Assembly (NCBI GenBank): GCA_030340625.1
Contig: JAOPHQ010006325.1
Coordinates: 34,121 to 98,120, forward strand
From: Merluccius polli
Lineage: Eukaryota; Chordata; Actinopteri; Gadiformes; Merlucciidae
Direction of reading: 5' to 3'
Length of the DNA stretch: 64,000 bases
Shown here piece by piece: positions 35,462 to 46,801 of the stretch. How positions within the stretch are numbered: position 1 is the first letter of the stretch; each line of letters starts with the position of its first letter. The notes beneath the pieces are model-generated. The model worked only from the letters and a program-made list of their open reading frames with translations, did no database searches and was not told where the DNA came from. The position numbers were made by a program, and so were the translations under genes.

Positions 35462-36342
35462 TGTAACGGGTATAAGAAATACTTTGATTATTTTATTGAA
35501 ATTCCTGCTGAAATATGTATATAGCCTGTATATTGCTTTGCCCTGCAATGAGAGGTTCAGTTGCGCCATCTACTGGTACCTAAAAGTCTATATATATGAC
35601 CGCAACTCGGATACTCTTAGCAGTCTTTCAGTTCTCTGCTTGGGGTAAGCCACGGTCTGATGTTGCTCTGTATAAATAACACTAAAGCTAACGAGTCATG
35701 TAATTGCATTGGTTGTTGCTCACGTTAGTATTATTAGTAGTATTATTTTGCACTGAAGTTAATGTTATTTCCCCCTGTAGACGTAAAATCCGGTGGAGGT
35801 GCTGAACCACATGTTTTGTGTGTGTGTGTCTACCACTCATTGCAGGTAATAATTGTTGCACTGTGTGTTTAATGTATCAAGACGTGTTTCGGGTTCAAAA
35901 TGTCCGCCATGTTTAACAAGGGGACAACGTGGCCTGTTAAATTTGATGGTCACCACTAGTGGGTGCCGTTATACAGTTTAATTATTTATTTGATGTTGCG
36001 CCTTGCATTATTTCATAAATATATAAAAAAGGATGATGTTTGTTAAAAAACAAGTTAAGAATATATTGTATTGCATTAAAACCCAGTTAAAACCACTATA
36101 CGATCACATGTTAAAAAGTATTCACATCTTAAAATGCATTTCATGTAATTGTAAAAAACAAATTAAGATGTAATGTACTTACAGTCTTTCAGTTCTCTGC
36201 TTGGGACGTAAAATCCGGTGGAGGTGCTGAACCACATGTTTTGTGTGTGTGTCTACCACTCATTGCAGCTACCATAAAGAATAACATCATCCAATCCAGC
36301 CTGTGTGTGGGTTCTTGGCGGGGCGGGTACACAGCAGTTACA
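35462..36342 (+). repeat. Gypsy 3' LTR (881 bp) with an embedded spliced copy of its own leader
   Basis: A TATA run at 35589-35597 lies about 30 bp before CAGTCTTTCAG at 35621, a likely transcript start. Downstream, 35645-35780 looks like a 136-bp intron (GTAAGC...CCCCCTGTAG) and another donor (GTAATA) follows at 35846. A second copy of the leader begins at 36182 and lacks exactly the 136-bp intron, then continues with different sequence exactly at the second donor. The 5' LTR shows the same arrangement where not interrupted. A CTCF-like site is at 35563-35576 (-). Confidence 0.9.
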
Positions 36343-36559
36343 TATATATGAGAGTATATGACAAGCACTGAAGCAACACAGTGTTAGCAGTCATTGGATA
36401 TGATTGTCCCTGCAAAACCCAGTAATGTAGCAGTCAAATATGTTAGATACTGCAATTTCTCAGGGAGAGACACAAAGAGAAACCTGCTCACTCATATAAT
36501 AGAGATATTGTTTAACAAAGCTGTTTTGCTGCAGCCCCGTTGAAACAAGGTAGTTTTAG

Positions 36560-36722
36560 GGTATTGGACAGGGTGTTGGATTCCCAGCCGAAGGGTTCTG
36601 GGTTCATATACCCAGTGTTCCCTGTACCCTAACCACTACCCCCGAAATAGCATGCATCTGAATTCACTGCAAGTCGCTTTGCGTCAAAGCGTCAAAGCGT
36701 CTGCTAAATGACTAAATAGTGA
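36560..36722 (+). mobile_element. tRNA-derived SINE, unit B copy
   Basis: Duplicate of 13950-14108, with an extra CAAAGCGT in its tail. The B/C unit junction sits a few bases past its 3' end. Confidence 0.6.
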
Positions 36723-38550
36723 ATGGCACCTGGCCTCTCGCCTGGTCTACCACACCGTGGGCTACCTCCTGCCCACCATCATCTTGATCTTTTGCTACTC
36801 CTCCATCCTGCTGCGGCTTCGCCAGGGCCCCCACGGCTTCCAGAAGCAGAGGGCAGTAAAGGTCATCCTGGCCCTGGTGGTGGTCTTCTTCGTCTGCTGG
36901 ACGCCCTACAATGTCACCTTGATGGTTAAGACACTGCACTCCAACAGCACCATGACACCTACCACCTGCCATAGCAGGACGTCCTTGGACAAAGCCTTGA
37001 TCGTCACCACCTGCCTGGCCTACCTCCACTGCAGCCTGAACCCCGTGCTGTACGCCTTTGTGGGCGTCAAGTTCCGCAAGGAGCTCCTGAACATGCTCAG
37101 CGCTCTGGGCTGCAAGGTGAAGATGAGTGCCAGGTCTACATCCAGCCGCCGAAAGAGTACCACATGCTCTGAGTCCGGGAGAACCTCCAACTCCATCGCT
37201 ATCTGATCAGTTACGTTCAGAGACGGTGGTCAAATAGAGAGCGCTGTTGAAATAAAAGGGCCACTTTAGGTAAGGGACACGCTGGTAGGGGACCATCATT
37301 CAGAAATGAGAATGAGTACAATGTTAACTTAGCATAATGCTCAATACCATCTTATTTTCTTTGTTGTATTTTTGCTATGCATGTAATTGAGTAATGAAAT
37401 ACCATGTCTTATGTTCATGTTTATAGGTTTGGACTGTGCTCACATTAAATGAGTAGAATATGGTTTTGAAAAAAAAAGGTCCAAGGTTTAAACTTTATTT
37501 TCTGTAGTTGTGTATTTCCTAAAGTGGTCAGCAAATTATTAGAATTCATCAGTACATTTAGATTTTATATGGTAAATTTGGTTAATGTAAATATATGTTG
37601 AAATAAAAAAACATTTATATTACAGGTTAATGCATTAAAAATGAATGGCACACATGCACAGCACACATATAAAGACACATACGTTTAATTATTTCATATT
37701 TGCTTGTGTAAAACTTGAATGGTTACCATAAACATAAAAACAAGCCTTCCAGAAGCAGTTAACTATTTGAGTTAACACATATATTGCCAAGGTACATAAC
37801 GGATGATAACATTCAATAGGTAACAATTCCAATAGGTTTTTAACTGTGGTGTATATATGAGAGTATATGACAAGCACTGAAGCAACACAGTGTTAGCAGT
37901 CATTGGATATGATTGTCCCTGCAAGACCCAGTAATGTAGCAGTCACAAATATGTTAGATACTGCAATTTCTCAGGGAGAGACACAAAGAGAAACCTAGTG
38001 CTCACTCATATAATAGAGATATTGTTTAACAAAGCTGTTTTGCTGCAGCCCTGTTGAAACAAGGTAGTTTTAGGGTATTGGACAGGGTGTTGGATTCCCA
38101 GCCGAATGGTTCTGGGTTCATATACCCAGTGTTCCCTGTACCCTAACCACTACCCCCGAAATAGCATGCATCTGAATTCACTGCAAGTCGCTTTGTGTCA
38201 AAGCGTCTGCTAAATGACTAAATAGTGAATAGCAGTTCGTATTTCTGAACACACAAAGTCACAACAAAGTCGCTAGGTAGGCTTTGGCTCTATATATGGA
38301 GTTCTAGCTGACTTTCAGATGGATATGACCCATATGGATATGACCCTTCACCATGAAGAGACACTTGGGACACGAGGTTGGTTTCACAACTAAAAAAATG
38401 GAAACACCATTGTTGGTGGTTGAGTGAGCCGTAGCAGTAGCGTGGCTTAAAAGAAGCAGCAGCATACCTCCCGACTCGCACCTATTATTACACTTCCGTT
38501 CACGATTCTGGTTTAGACCAGATTTCGTCTCAGACAACTTTTACATATAA
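36723..38550 (+). repeat. Tandem duplication unit C, 5'-truncated
   Basis: It starts inside receptor exon 2 and then follows unit A's 3' flank through its own SINE (38068-38224) to about 38550, where similarity ends in CATATAAG. Its sequence is closer to A than B at the few diagnostic sites. Confidence 0.85.
36724..37206 (+). pseudogene. CXCR3-like receptor, copy C: 3' fragment only
   Basis: The last 160 codons of the receptor (from WHLASRL in loop 2 through TM5-TM7 and the Ser-rich tail) are open and almost identical to copy A; one Ala to Thr change lies in TM5. Exon 1 and the first part of exon 2 (TM1-TM4) are absent and a SINE tail abuts the break. With no start codon, signal anchor or promoter it cannot make a receptor. 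It could still donate sequence to A and B by gene conversion. Confidence 0.92.
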
Positions 38551-39527
38551 GTCCAGGCAAAAAGATCCTTTGGAAGCAGGTTTGCCTAACATCACGATAT
38601 TGTGTGCAGTAAGGGAATACAAATAATTATTACTGTGGACAGTAAAACTTTTTTCAAAACCATGACCCCCCCCCCCCCCCCCCCCCCCCTGATAGTGACA
38701 TCAGCCGCCTGCTTTTGTGTTCTTGCCTTCTGAGGGCCGTGTTGCAACAACGGAAACCACACAGTTTGGCAAGGAACGGGATATAGCAGCACTTAGTCTA
38801 AGACTTGGACTCAGTCCTGACATGGGATTTTCCCTGAGTGTATTGTGCTATTTACACTGGTATTTTAACCAACATCTCACAAAAACTCCAACGGAAATTG
38901 AAAACCGCTGAGTTCACTGTCCATTCTGAAACCAGAAACCAGAAACCCCACACTTACCCCAATACATGACTATACTACATGAGTTACAACTTCACTTCCT
39001 TAGTTTTCTGCTGCCAAAAGGTGTGACGGTGTGAAAAATTGCCTTTAATTTCCTTATACCACATCAATTACTAAAATAACTATAATCCACAAACATTCAA
39101 AGCAAAAATAAATATTTATAAAAATGTGCCACAGCAATAATAAAAGTTAGAATAAACTTGGCATTTCATGGTCAAAAAGGTTCCCATTAAAGCTTAATAG
39201 TAGTAGCCTAATTGCCATTCAGATTAATATGAAATGGAATCTAACCCGCTCTATAAAATGGGACACTCCATTTTACGTATTTTAAAAAGTAGAAAAATAA
39301 ACTAAAGGTCTACTCTGGCAACTTACTTTCTGATATTTATAGTACCATAACCACATTATTAATACAATAACAATATACACTAATACAATAATAATGCAGT
39401 AACGTTCACATCCTGCTTCAAAGTGCAATTAGTATGGCACCCCTTTTAAAAACGTCTTCATGATTCATTTTTACATGTAGGAGGGTTCTCCACCTGTCAG
39501 CCCCATGACCCATCATCATCCTCTTCA
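38551..39527. other. Intergenic, no gene recognised
   Basis: AT-rich DNA with a 24-base C run at 38666-38689. No coding sequence supported. The region near 39500 may be the 3' UTR of the minus-strand receptor. Confidence 0.5.
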
Positions 39528-41574
39528 TCATTGGCTGGGCTCCACCTGCTGCTCTACGTGGCCTGGGGCCTGGTTCAGCACTACCTTCTCCTCCGGGTTC
39601 TGCTGTGGCAGCGGTTCCTCTCCGACGCCTAACTCCCACAGAGAGAGGCTGCGGTCGACTTCTGCCGCCGCGGGCACACAGCTTAGCGTCTCCAGCACTG
39701 CTCTCCTGATGTTCCGGCACAGGCCAAAGTAGAGCAGGGGTTGGAGGCAGGCGTGGAAACAGCCAAGTGCAAACATGAGGACCAGGCCTTTCCCCAGGGA
39801 GCTGGTGGGCTTCCCACACACACCGCTATTGCTGCTGCCACCAGGCTCCGGCCGCTGCTCCGCCCTCCAGAAGGTGTGCACCACCAGGGTGAGGTTGTAG
39901 GGTGTCCAGCAGAAAAGGAACACCCCCACCAGGGCCAGGATGACCCAGAGGGCTCTCTGCTTCTGGGGGTCCAGGAGGGGGCCTCGCCAAAGCCGCAGCA
40001 GGAAGCAGGAGCAGCAGAAGATCAAGACGGCAGTGGGCAGGAAGAAGCCCGCGATGTGGTAGAGCAGGCGAGAGGCCAGGCGCCAGTTGGTGTTCGGATA
40101 GACGTGAACACACTCTACTCTGCCTCCATTCCTGTCCAGGGCCTCCAGGAAGACCCAGTCTGGGATGGAGAGGAGCAGGGAGAGGAGCCATACTGACAGG
40201 CAGCTGGCCTGCGCCAACCAGGGCTTCCTGCGGGTGAAGAAATGTGTGGCTTGGAAGATGGAGAGGTAGCGCTCCAGGCTGATGCAGGACAACAGGAAGA
40301 TCCCACAGTAGAATTTTATCTGGGAGCGGAAGCACAGAGAGAAGGGGTGTGAATGCATTCCAGAGAGAGAGAGCGAGAGAGAGCGAGAGAGCGAGAGAGC
40401 GAGAAAGAGAAAGAGAAAGTAAAGTGAGGGAGATGGAGACAGAAAGAGAAAGTGAGGGAGAAGAGAAACACTTATAAAAGTGACCAACTGATTAACTGAT
40501 TAAAGTTTGCCATGGTAAAAAATATCCCCTTAACAATTTCAATGCACAGACCCTCTCCTATTCTCATAAATATCCTCTTTCTCTGTTGGGAAACGCTGTA
40601 ATATTCGGACAGATGGGGACAGAAGTGCTTCAAGTGGAGTTTCCTTGCTCAACACCATAAACTCCAGTGACCCTTTTCTGCTTCATACCTCCCAGGAAAT
40701 ATTGGCCGATTGCCACACTCCCCCACAGGACATGCTCCGGTTCCCAGGCTGCACTGCTGCCCTCCCCCCAAGGAGGTTATGTAATTCAGTACTTTCCAAT
40801 ACGATTTCAGACTTTCAGATGTCCCAATTCAATTGAATGTTTCAAGTCACCTAAATAAACTGCACAAGAATAAAATGCCTTCTATTGTCACTATACGCAT
40901 GAAAACAAAAATATATTAATATAATATTATTATTAATATTATTAATATAAACATAGGCAAAGAAAAGGGAGGTAATGTGCACAGTCCTGAGGAGTCATTG
41001 TAGAGTATTGCACACTGAAGAAAGAGTATTGCATATTGTAAAGTAATATTACAAAGTAAACGTGCTGATCAACGTAGATAAAACATACAGGCTATATTCT
41101 CCTTCTATAGCGTATATTACACCTTTTGCTGATGTAACAACGGAATTTCCCCGCTGTTGGGATAAAGTATAATCTAATCTAAATCTAATCTATTATGTAC
41201 AGGCAAACAGCAGGGGTACCTACATTAAAGAGGGCTCCGCTGATCTTGCAGAAGGGGGTTCCGAAGGACCACCCGCTGGGGTGGCCGGCCTGCGCGGACC
41301 AGAAGGGCAGCGTCCCCAGCAGCAGGCCGTCCGCCACGGCCAGGTGGAGGGCGACCACGTCCATGACGCGCAGACGCCGCCGCCGCCGTCCCTTGCGGAC
41401 GAGGAGGGCCAGGAGCAGGACCAGCCCCGGGAGACCCAGCACCAGGGCCAGGGCGCACACGCACGGCAGGAACACGGACGTGGCGTCTAGGGACGGGCAG
41501 TCCTCCACGTAGACGTAGTCGTCGTAGTTGATGGTGACGTTCTGGGTGAATATCCCGTCCAGGTCCAGCTCCAT
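39528..41574 (-). CDS. Atypical CXCR3-like chemokine receptor (two exons)
   Basis: Minus-strand exons 41224-41574 and 39528-40319 join in phase to 380 residues. The intron lies at the same place as in copies A and B (GALFN / IKFYCG), showing common origin. It has an N-glycosylation site (NVT), acidic Tyr residues, LHLAVAD in TM2, CKISG at TM3, ERY after TM3 and CWTP in TM6. But TM1 reads GLPGLVLLL where the near-invariant Asn is Leu, and TM7 reads QPLLY instead of NPxxY. The FVGVKFR that follows TM7 in the paralogues is replaced by FGLCRNIRR. Such changes are expected to impair G-protein activation; zebrafish has a CXCR3 paralogue described as a scavenger-like receptor. A decoy or scavenger role here is inference. 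Confidence 0.85.
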
Positions 41575-42759
41575 GTTGCTGGTTTGGTATGTGAATGCGA
41601 ATGAATAAACCAAACTGATCGTGGAGAAACACCTGCGCTTCAGACGGGTCCGCTGTGGGAAGCGGGGCGGTCCCCCCCAACACCAACTCACATGACTCTA
41701 ACGTCACCGTCACGGCTCCGTCCACAGACCGTTTCTTTCAGCTGCTGGCGGATGACGCAGACGAGAGGCGATCACCGCGATAACAACCGTGCATAGCAAA
41801 AAGGCGCCGCCATAACTGGACCCTGAACCAACGGTTGTTTATCCAGGTGTTATAAAAGAATGGACGCACTTCGGCGTTATTAGGAGAAATACGTTTTAGC
41901 GTTAGGGGTTGATGTTTATGATATGATGAAATAACAAAACAAAAAAAAACAGTAAGCAGACAGTAAACAGAGCTCACAGAGGAGGAGGGGTGTTAGTTTG
42001 CTAACAGGAGGAGGGACTAGGGCTGGGTGTAGCCTACACTAAAAAACACGTCCATGCTAATTATAGGCCTAAATGCCCATCCGTTTCTAGCGTTAGGGGC
42101 TTTCCTATATGTTCTGAAAAAACAGAAACCGGAAAGTTTCCAGGTAAAAATCCCTGCACCGGGATCAGAAAGAGGGAACCGGGGAAGTTCACACAACACG
42201 TTTCTCTACGTTGATTACGGACCAGCTGCTTGTACACGGAATACTACGTCACGCAAACTAACCGCATATCGTATGTATTTCATTAGCCAACCCATTATTA
42301 AAGAGCACGATCATAACGGACGACCGTTGGCCTACATTTGACCTGAAATTCAAACGCGTCACCGTTCACCACCACGTCGTCCACGCTTGTTTAGTACACA
42401 AAGCAAACCGCCAGACCCGGGCCGAAATGTAAACTTCCGCGTAGGAGCGCGCAGGCGCAGAGGAAGGGGTCTGTGCTGATTGGTGGAGCTGGGAAAGGGC
42501 AGCGTGACGTCAACACGCGGAAGCAAAACAAAACGGCGGAGAACCGAAATCTTTCGCCCATCGCGAACCGACCAGCGCACAACAACGGGGCACTGAAAAC
42601 ATACCGATGCCCGCGTTTAGTATGAGCCGTCTTCCAGGCACCACTACTGGGGAGACATTGGGCCGAGATCCGATCCTCTGTGTGAAGAGATGGAAAGCGA
42701 CGCGGGACAAATGTGTCATGCTTAAAAGAAGGAAATGCAGTATGCCAGTGTATATTTAC
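41575..42759. other. Receptor upstream region and GC-rich segment
   Basis: 41600-41760 is the probable 5' region of the minus-strand receptor. From about 42340 to 42740 the DNA becomes GC-rich with several CG dinucleotides, a TGACGTCA-type site near 42505 and an open plus frame from ATG 42607. It could be a CpG-type promoter and first exon of a gene cut off by the LINE at 42760, but no protein was recognised. Confidence 0.35.
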
Positions 42760-43068
42760 CGTCTTCTTTCTTCTTCTTTAGTGGTGTTTATTGGTCCCCC
42801 ATCGGCTGGACTGAGGAATGATCCTTATTTTAACTGATCTCAATTCAAAATTTCAATCTAAATAAAAATAAAAATAAAACAAACCAAAACCAGAAAATGA
42901 AAATAAAAAAATGAGAAATAAATAATTAAATAAATGAAAAACAAAACAATTAAATCCTGCTTGCTAAATGGGTGACCTTTAAATAACTGATGAGAGCGAT
43001 TTCTGTATTTCTGCCTATTGGCTGAGTTAGTATGTTTCCCAATGACAATTCCTTCTTTATTTTCTGTC

Positions 43069-43776
43069 TCATTCTTCCCTTTCCCTGCAGTACTTCCTGC
43101 AACTTAACAGCACATGTTCAACACTCTCTACCTCTCCACAGAAAGAGCAAGTTCCAGAAGGATGTTTCCCTATTGTAAAGAGACCCTTATTTAATCTTGT
43201 ATGTCCAATCCTTAGCCTGGGGATCCATGTCTCCTCCTGTCTCGTCATTCCACTCTTTTTAACCTTGATTTCCTTCTGTAGGTTATGTAGATGTCTTCCT
43301 TGCTCTTCCTGATCCCATTTCTCCTTCCATATGTTATTTACTTTGTTTTTGATAATTGCTTTGATTTCTGATTTGCTTAATGGAACGTGACACTCAACCT
43401 CCTCTGCTGTGACCGCTTCTTTAGCCAATTCATCAGCCTTTTCATTACCCTCTGTACCTTTATGGGCTGGGACCCATATATATTCCACTGAAATGTTTTG
43501 TTGTTTGATACTAAAACTAATCTGATTTATATTATCCAAAATATCCTGCCTGCCTGTAGATTTGCCACTCTGTATACCCAGAGCTGTCATAGAGTCTGTA
43601 TTATCATCCTATCCTTTTTGGTTTCCTCTACCCACTCTAAAGCTAATATAATCTCCATAATCTCCACTGAGAAAACCGCCAGGTGATCTGAGGTCCTTTT
43701 CTTGATGTTAATTTCATATTTTGAATGAATACTCCTGCTCCTGTTTGGCCATTTGCATCTTATCCTAAACCTTTGA
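43069..43776 (-). pseudogene. LINE RNase H domain and C-terminal region
   Basis: The minus-strand frames contain KKRTSDHLAVFSVE, ALEWVEE and YIWVPAHKGTEGNEKADELA, the last being the conserved RNase H block with His and Asp. A CCHC-like CSFC...HVLLSC lies near the end. Frame breaks occur near 43590 and 43760. Confidence 0.75.
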
Positions 43777-44460
43777 TGTAAATTTACAGTGAAATCTGAA
43801 CAGTATTTTACTGTATTACTGTCATACAGTATAATACTGTAAACTGCAATGCAATCTGGGAGAAAAAAAATGTGATTACAGCAAATTACAGCACTTTAAG
43901 AGAATGCCATTTTTTACAGGATTATACTGTAAACAGCAGAGCATCATGGGAAGGTGAAATGTGTGAGAACTAACATTTGAAAATCAACTGACATAGCAAC
44001 CTTTTTATTATCTGGAAAAAGTTTGTTTTTGCAGATTGTGTTTTATTTTGGTTGATTTCAATTTTGGTGCAAGTCTGCCAGCCAGTCTCTGTCACCACGA
44101 AGGCACAGTCACAGGACAACCTGCTCAGCCCTTTGTCACAGATGTCCAGAGCTGTCGACGTCCTCCACTGAGTAAGTTAACATTAATTTACCTTTTTTTC
44201 TGACTTAGGAGGAGGATTTGAGGATTTCTCAAGTTGTATTTTCTGTCATTTAGAACAGTGTTAGAACAAAGGTGTCGAAAATTTTCGTTTTTGCAAGCTA
44301 GCTAAAATTAGAGCATATCAGCATTTTGTCTCAATTTATATTAACATTAAAACAACAGTGTTGGTTTTGCTGGAAGATAATGTAGTAACGTACTGTAGCA
44401 AGTCTAACCTATAGTGCTTTGTTAAAACTTATGGAAACAACATATTACTTGCAGCGCCAA

Positions 44461-46088
44461 ATGATAAATGCGAATCCTGCACCAGCTTTGGAAGATGTGA
44501 AGCAGCAATGGCCATATTTGTTTTTCCCAAGGAGCATGTGCACTCATTTTGAAGTGCTGACCAATGTTTCAATTGTTCGAAAGATTGAGGCTTTTCTTGA
44601 CGAGCATGGCAGAAACATCATGGAGTTCTTCAAATTAAATCCAACAAATGATGTAAAGGCAGTTCTCTTCAAGACTGACTGCAGTGTGACTGTTCCAAAC
44701 ATCCTTCAGGTTCTAATGGCACACTTCAAGGAGCCGTTGGATGCCCTCATCATCCAAACTGATGTAAGATTATTATTATTATTAGTTTTAACAATATTAT
44801 AGTTAGACATTTTCTTCTTTCTTTACACAGGGTCTTTTTCATTGTTCTAAAATTCCAGTCCATTCATTGTCAATCAACATGTATCTGCAAGGTCTAATAA
44901 TTCATTTTGTTTTTGTGCTTTTTTTAAGGTGTCTGCCACACCAGCCATTGTGCATTTGACTGTCACACTGCCTGACACACCACGTTTGATTGTGGCTGGT
45001 AAGTACAGTATCTGATTTTGAATGTGAATAAAATATTGACAGCTATACTTATAGTTTGCTAAGTAAGTTTGTTAAGTAAAGCTTACACATGTAAGTTTAA
45101 CAAAAAAATAAAAATAAAAAAATAAATAAAAATAAAAAAAACATGTAAGTTTGACAGGATGCCCTATTACTTGCCTCTTACCTCCTAAGTAATTGTGCTC
45201 TATACAACAAACAAACTCAGCCATTGCCAATTGAATATTTAAGTGCATTTGTCATTAAGGCCAATTTTATAATAAATTTGGCTGGAAATAATAACTTCTA
45301 ATATCTCACAGAGCAAAGAAACAAACACAAACCAAATTAAATTACTTAACTGACACGTCACATGAGGTTATTTTTTTCAAACATACAGATTTACATACAG
45401 ATTGATTCCATTATTTTTGTGATTTCTGTTAACTGTTTCTAACTTGTAATCTTTTTCTTAGGTCCAATGACACAGACAAACCAAAGTTGGATGTTGAGCA
45501 TAGAAAAAGAGGTGCTATGTGAAGGAACATCCTTCGTGCTTGGCCTTGCTGTACTCTTCTCCTCCTACAACTTCAACCTTCAGTATCAACATGATGCAGC
45601 GTGCACACTGGAATTCATTCAGAGGTAGCTTCTTTTTCACATATACTGTACCACAGAGCTTGACATGATTAACTTTTCTTCACACAACACCATTGTCTAA
45701 TAACCTGTAGTGATAGCCAATGGTGCCCCTGACACAAGAACAGCAACTACAAACAAAACTACAGCCTCGAATAATATTGTTATGGCCATTACTCCTTCTT
45801 TTTAACATGGTTCAACATTTTGCATCACTACATTGTACTGACCATGCTCTTAATTGATATGTCGCATTCATAGACTGATATCACCTGAAAGAAAAATATT
45901 TTTGTCTCTCTATATTGTTTTTCAGAAGCTGCATTGACATCAATCCTGAGAGGGGGACAAAAGCAAGCAGTGAGAAGGTACAAAGCAAGAAGAGCGGCAA
46001 GATGGTCCAAAAGAAGTCAACATCAGTGAATCCGCATGTCAGCACACTCGTCAAAAAGATCAGTGACTTCAAGTGGGACTTTGTCTGA
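44461..46088 (+). CDS. SAMD3-like protein (C-terminal family region), four coding exons
   Basis: Coding parts 44461-44763, 44929-44998, 45462-45624 and 45926-46088 join with GT-AG introns to 232 residues with no stop. The acceptor of the first coding exon is at 44454; a donor at 44172 (GTAAGT) suggests a 5' non-coding exon ending at 44171. Features: QQWPYLFF near the start, a helical stretch, GTSFVLGLAVLFSSYNFNL, CTLEFIQR, INPERGTKAS, then a Lys-rich segment and KWDFV at the end. These fit the multi-copy fish family annotated as SAM domain-containing protein 3-like; the SAM domain itself is absent. AATAAA at 46332 could end the transcript. Function is unknown. It sits wholly inside a TIR-bounded element, so it may be a transposon passenger. 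Confidence 0.7.
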
Positions 46089-46497
46089 TCTTACACACAC
46101 ACACACACACACACATCCACTCATTTAAACACTGTGTTCACTTACTCACTCACTCAGTGACTGAAACCGTGTTCAAACTATTGGAATTTGAGATGTTTAG
46201 AAAAACTGTTGCATAATGTTTACTGTTCACTTTCCGATGCTACAGGTTTATTAAAACAGTTTGATGTTCCTTTCTCACAAAAAACAAAATTGTCACAGTG
46301 AGTTACCAAATATCATATGCATTGTAATTCAAATAAAAAATTGTTAATCTTTTCGAAAGAACAAAACAAAGAAAAGAAAATAGACAGGGAGTTAAGGTTT
46401 ATTCATGTCTAGTTTTACTTGTGTTGCACTGTTTTTATTTTAATAAATATTTGAAAAGGAACTGCAAAATGAATATTGTCTTGCTGTCATTTCTTTA

Positions 46498-46513
46498 TTA
46501 TTATTATTATTAT

Positions 46514-46545
<32 letters not shown>
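46498..46545. repeat. (TTA)n/(GTA)n trinucleotide run
   Basis: TTATTATTA followed by GTAGTAGTA repeats within the sub-terminal part of the TIR element. Confidence 0.9.
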
Positions 46546-46801
46546 TTACAGTAACATTCTGTAATTATCATTACATACAGGATACATACTGTGGATTCAA
46601 ATACAGTTCAAGTACTGTAAATATACAGTAATTTATTGTAAAATATCATCAGTACATGTTGTAAATTTACAGCAAATAACTGTAGATTTATTATTTATTT
46701 CCAGTAATATACTGTAATTCTAAAATACAGTGAGATACTGTAAAAATTACAGTAGTTTACTGGCGAAGCTGCTGCCAGTAGATTACTGTAAATTTACAGT
46801 G

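Larger units (their letters stand above)
17763..36342 (+). mobile_element. Ty3/gypsy LTR retrotransposon with nested insertions (18.6 kb)
   Basis: The 5' LTR starts TGTAACGGG at 17763 and the 3' LTR ends AGTTACA at 36342; both have TG...CA ends. The flanks repeat TATA, and unit A preserves the empty site (GTGGTGTATATATGAGAG), proving an insertion into unit B after duplication. The order is 5' LTR (17763-27731, split by three insertions), tRNA-His-like primer site, gag (broken), pol, polypurine tract near 35450-35461, and 3' LTR. Several frameshifts make this copy inactive. Confidence 0.92.
14429..36722 (+). repeat. Tandem duplication unit B, interrupted by an LTR-element nest
   Basis: It begins like unit A and continues to the SINE tail at 36722. 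Without the 18.6-kb retroelement it is about 3.7 kb. It ends abruptly at the SINE tail, where it joins the middle of receptor exon 2 of unit C, so the last roughly 0.3 kb of the unit is missing here. Confidence 0.85.
43777..46801 (+). mobile_element. TIR-bounded element carrying a host-like gene, inserted in the LINE
   Basis: The ends are inverted: TGTAAATTTACAGTGAAATC at 43777 and, on the opposite strand from 46801, CACTGTAAATTTACAGTAAT. Sub-terminal regions are packed with TACTGTA/TACAGTA motifs. It interrupts the LINE within the start of RNase H; a few LINE codons are missing at the junction, so the target duplication cannot be defined. The only coding content is the SAMD3-like gene; no transposase. 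Class is unassigned. Confidence 0.65.

Noticed and set aside
42607..42837. 76-codon plus-strand gene
   Set aside because: Its 3' half is LINE tail; the 5' half may be a real first exon, but nothing identifies a protein, so it is mentioned only in the region note.
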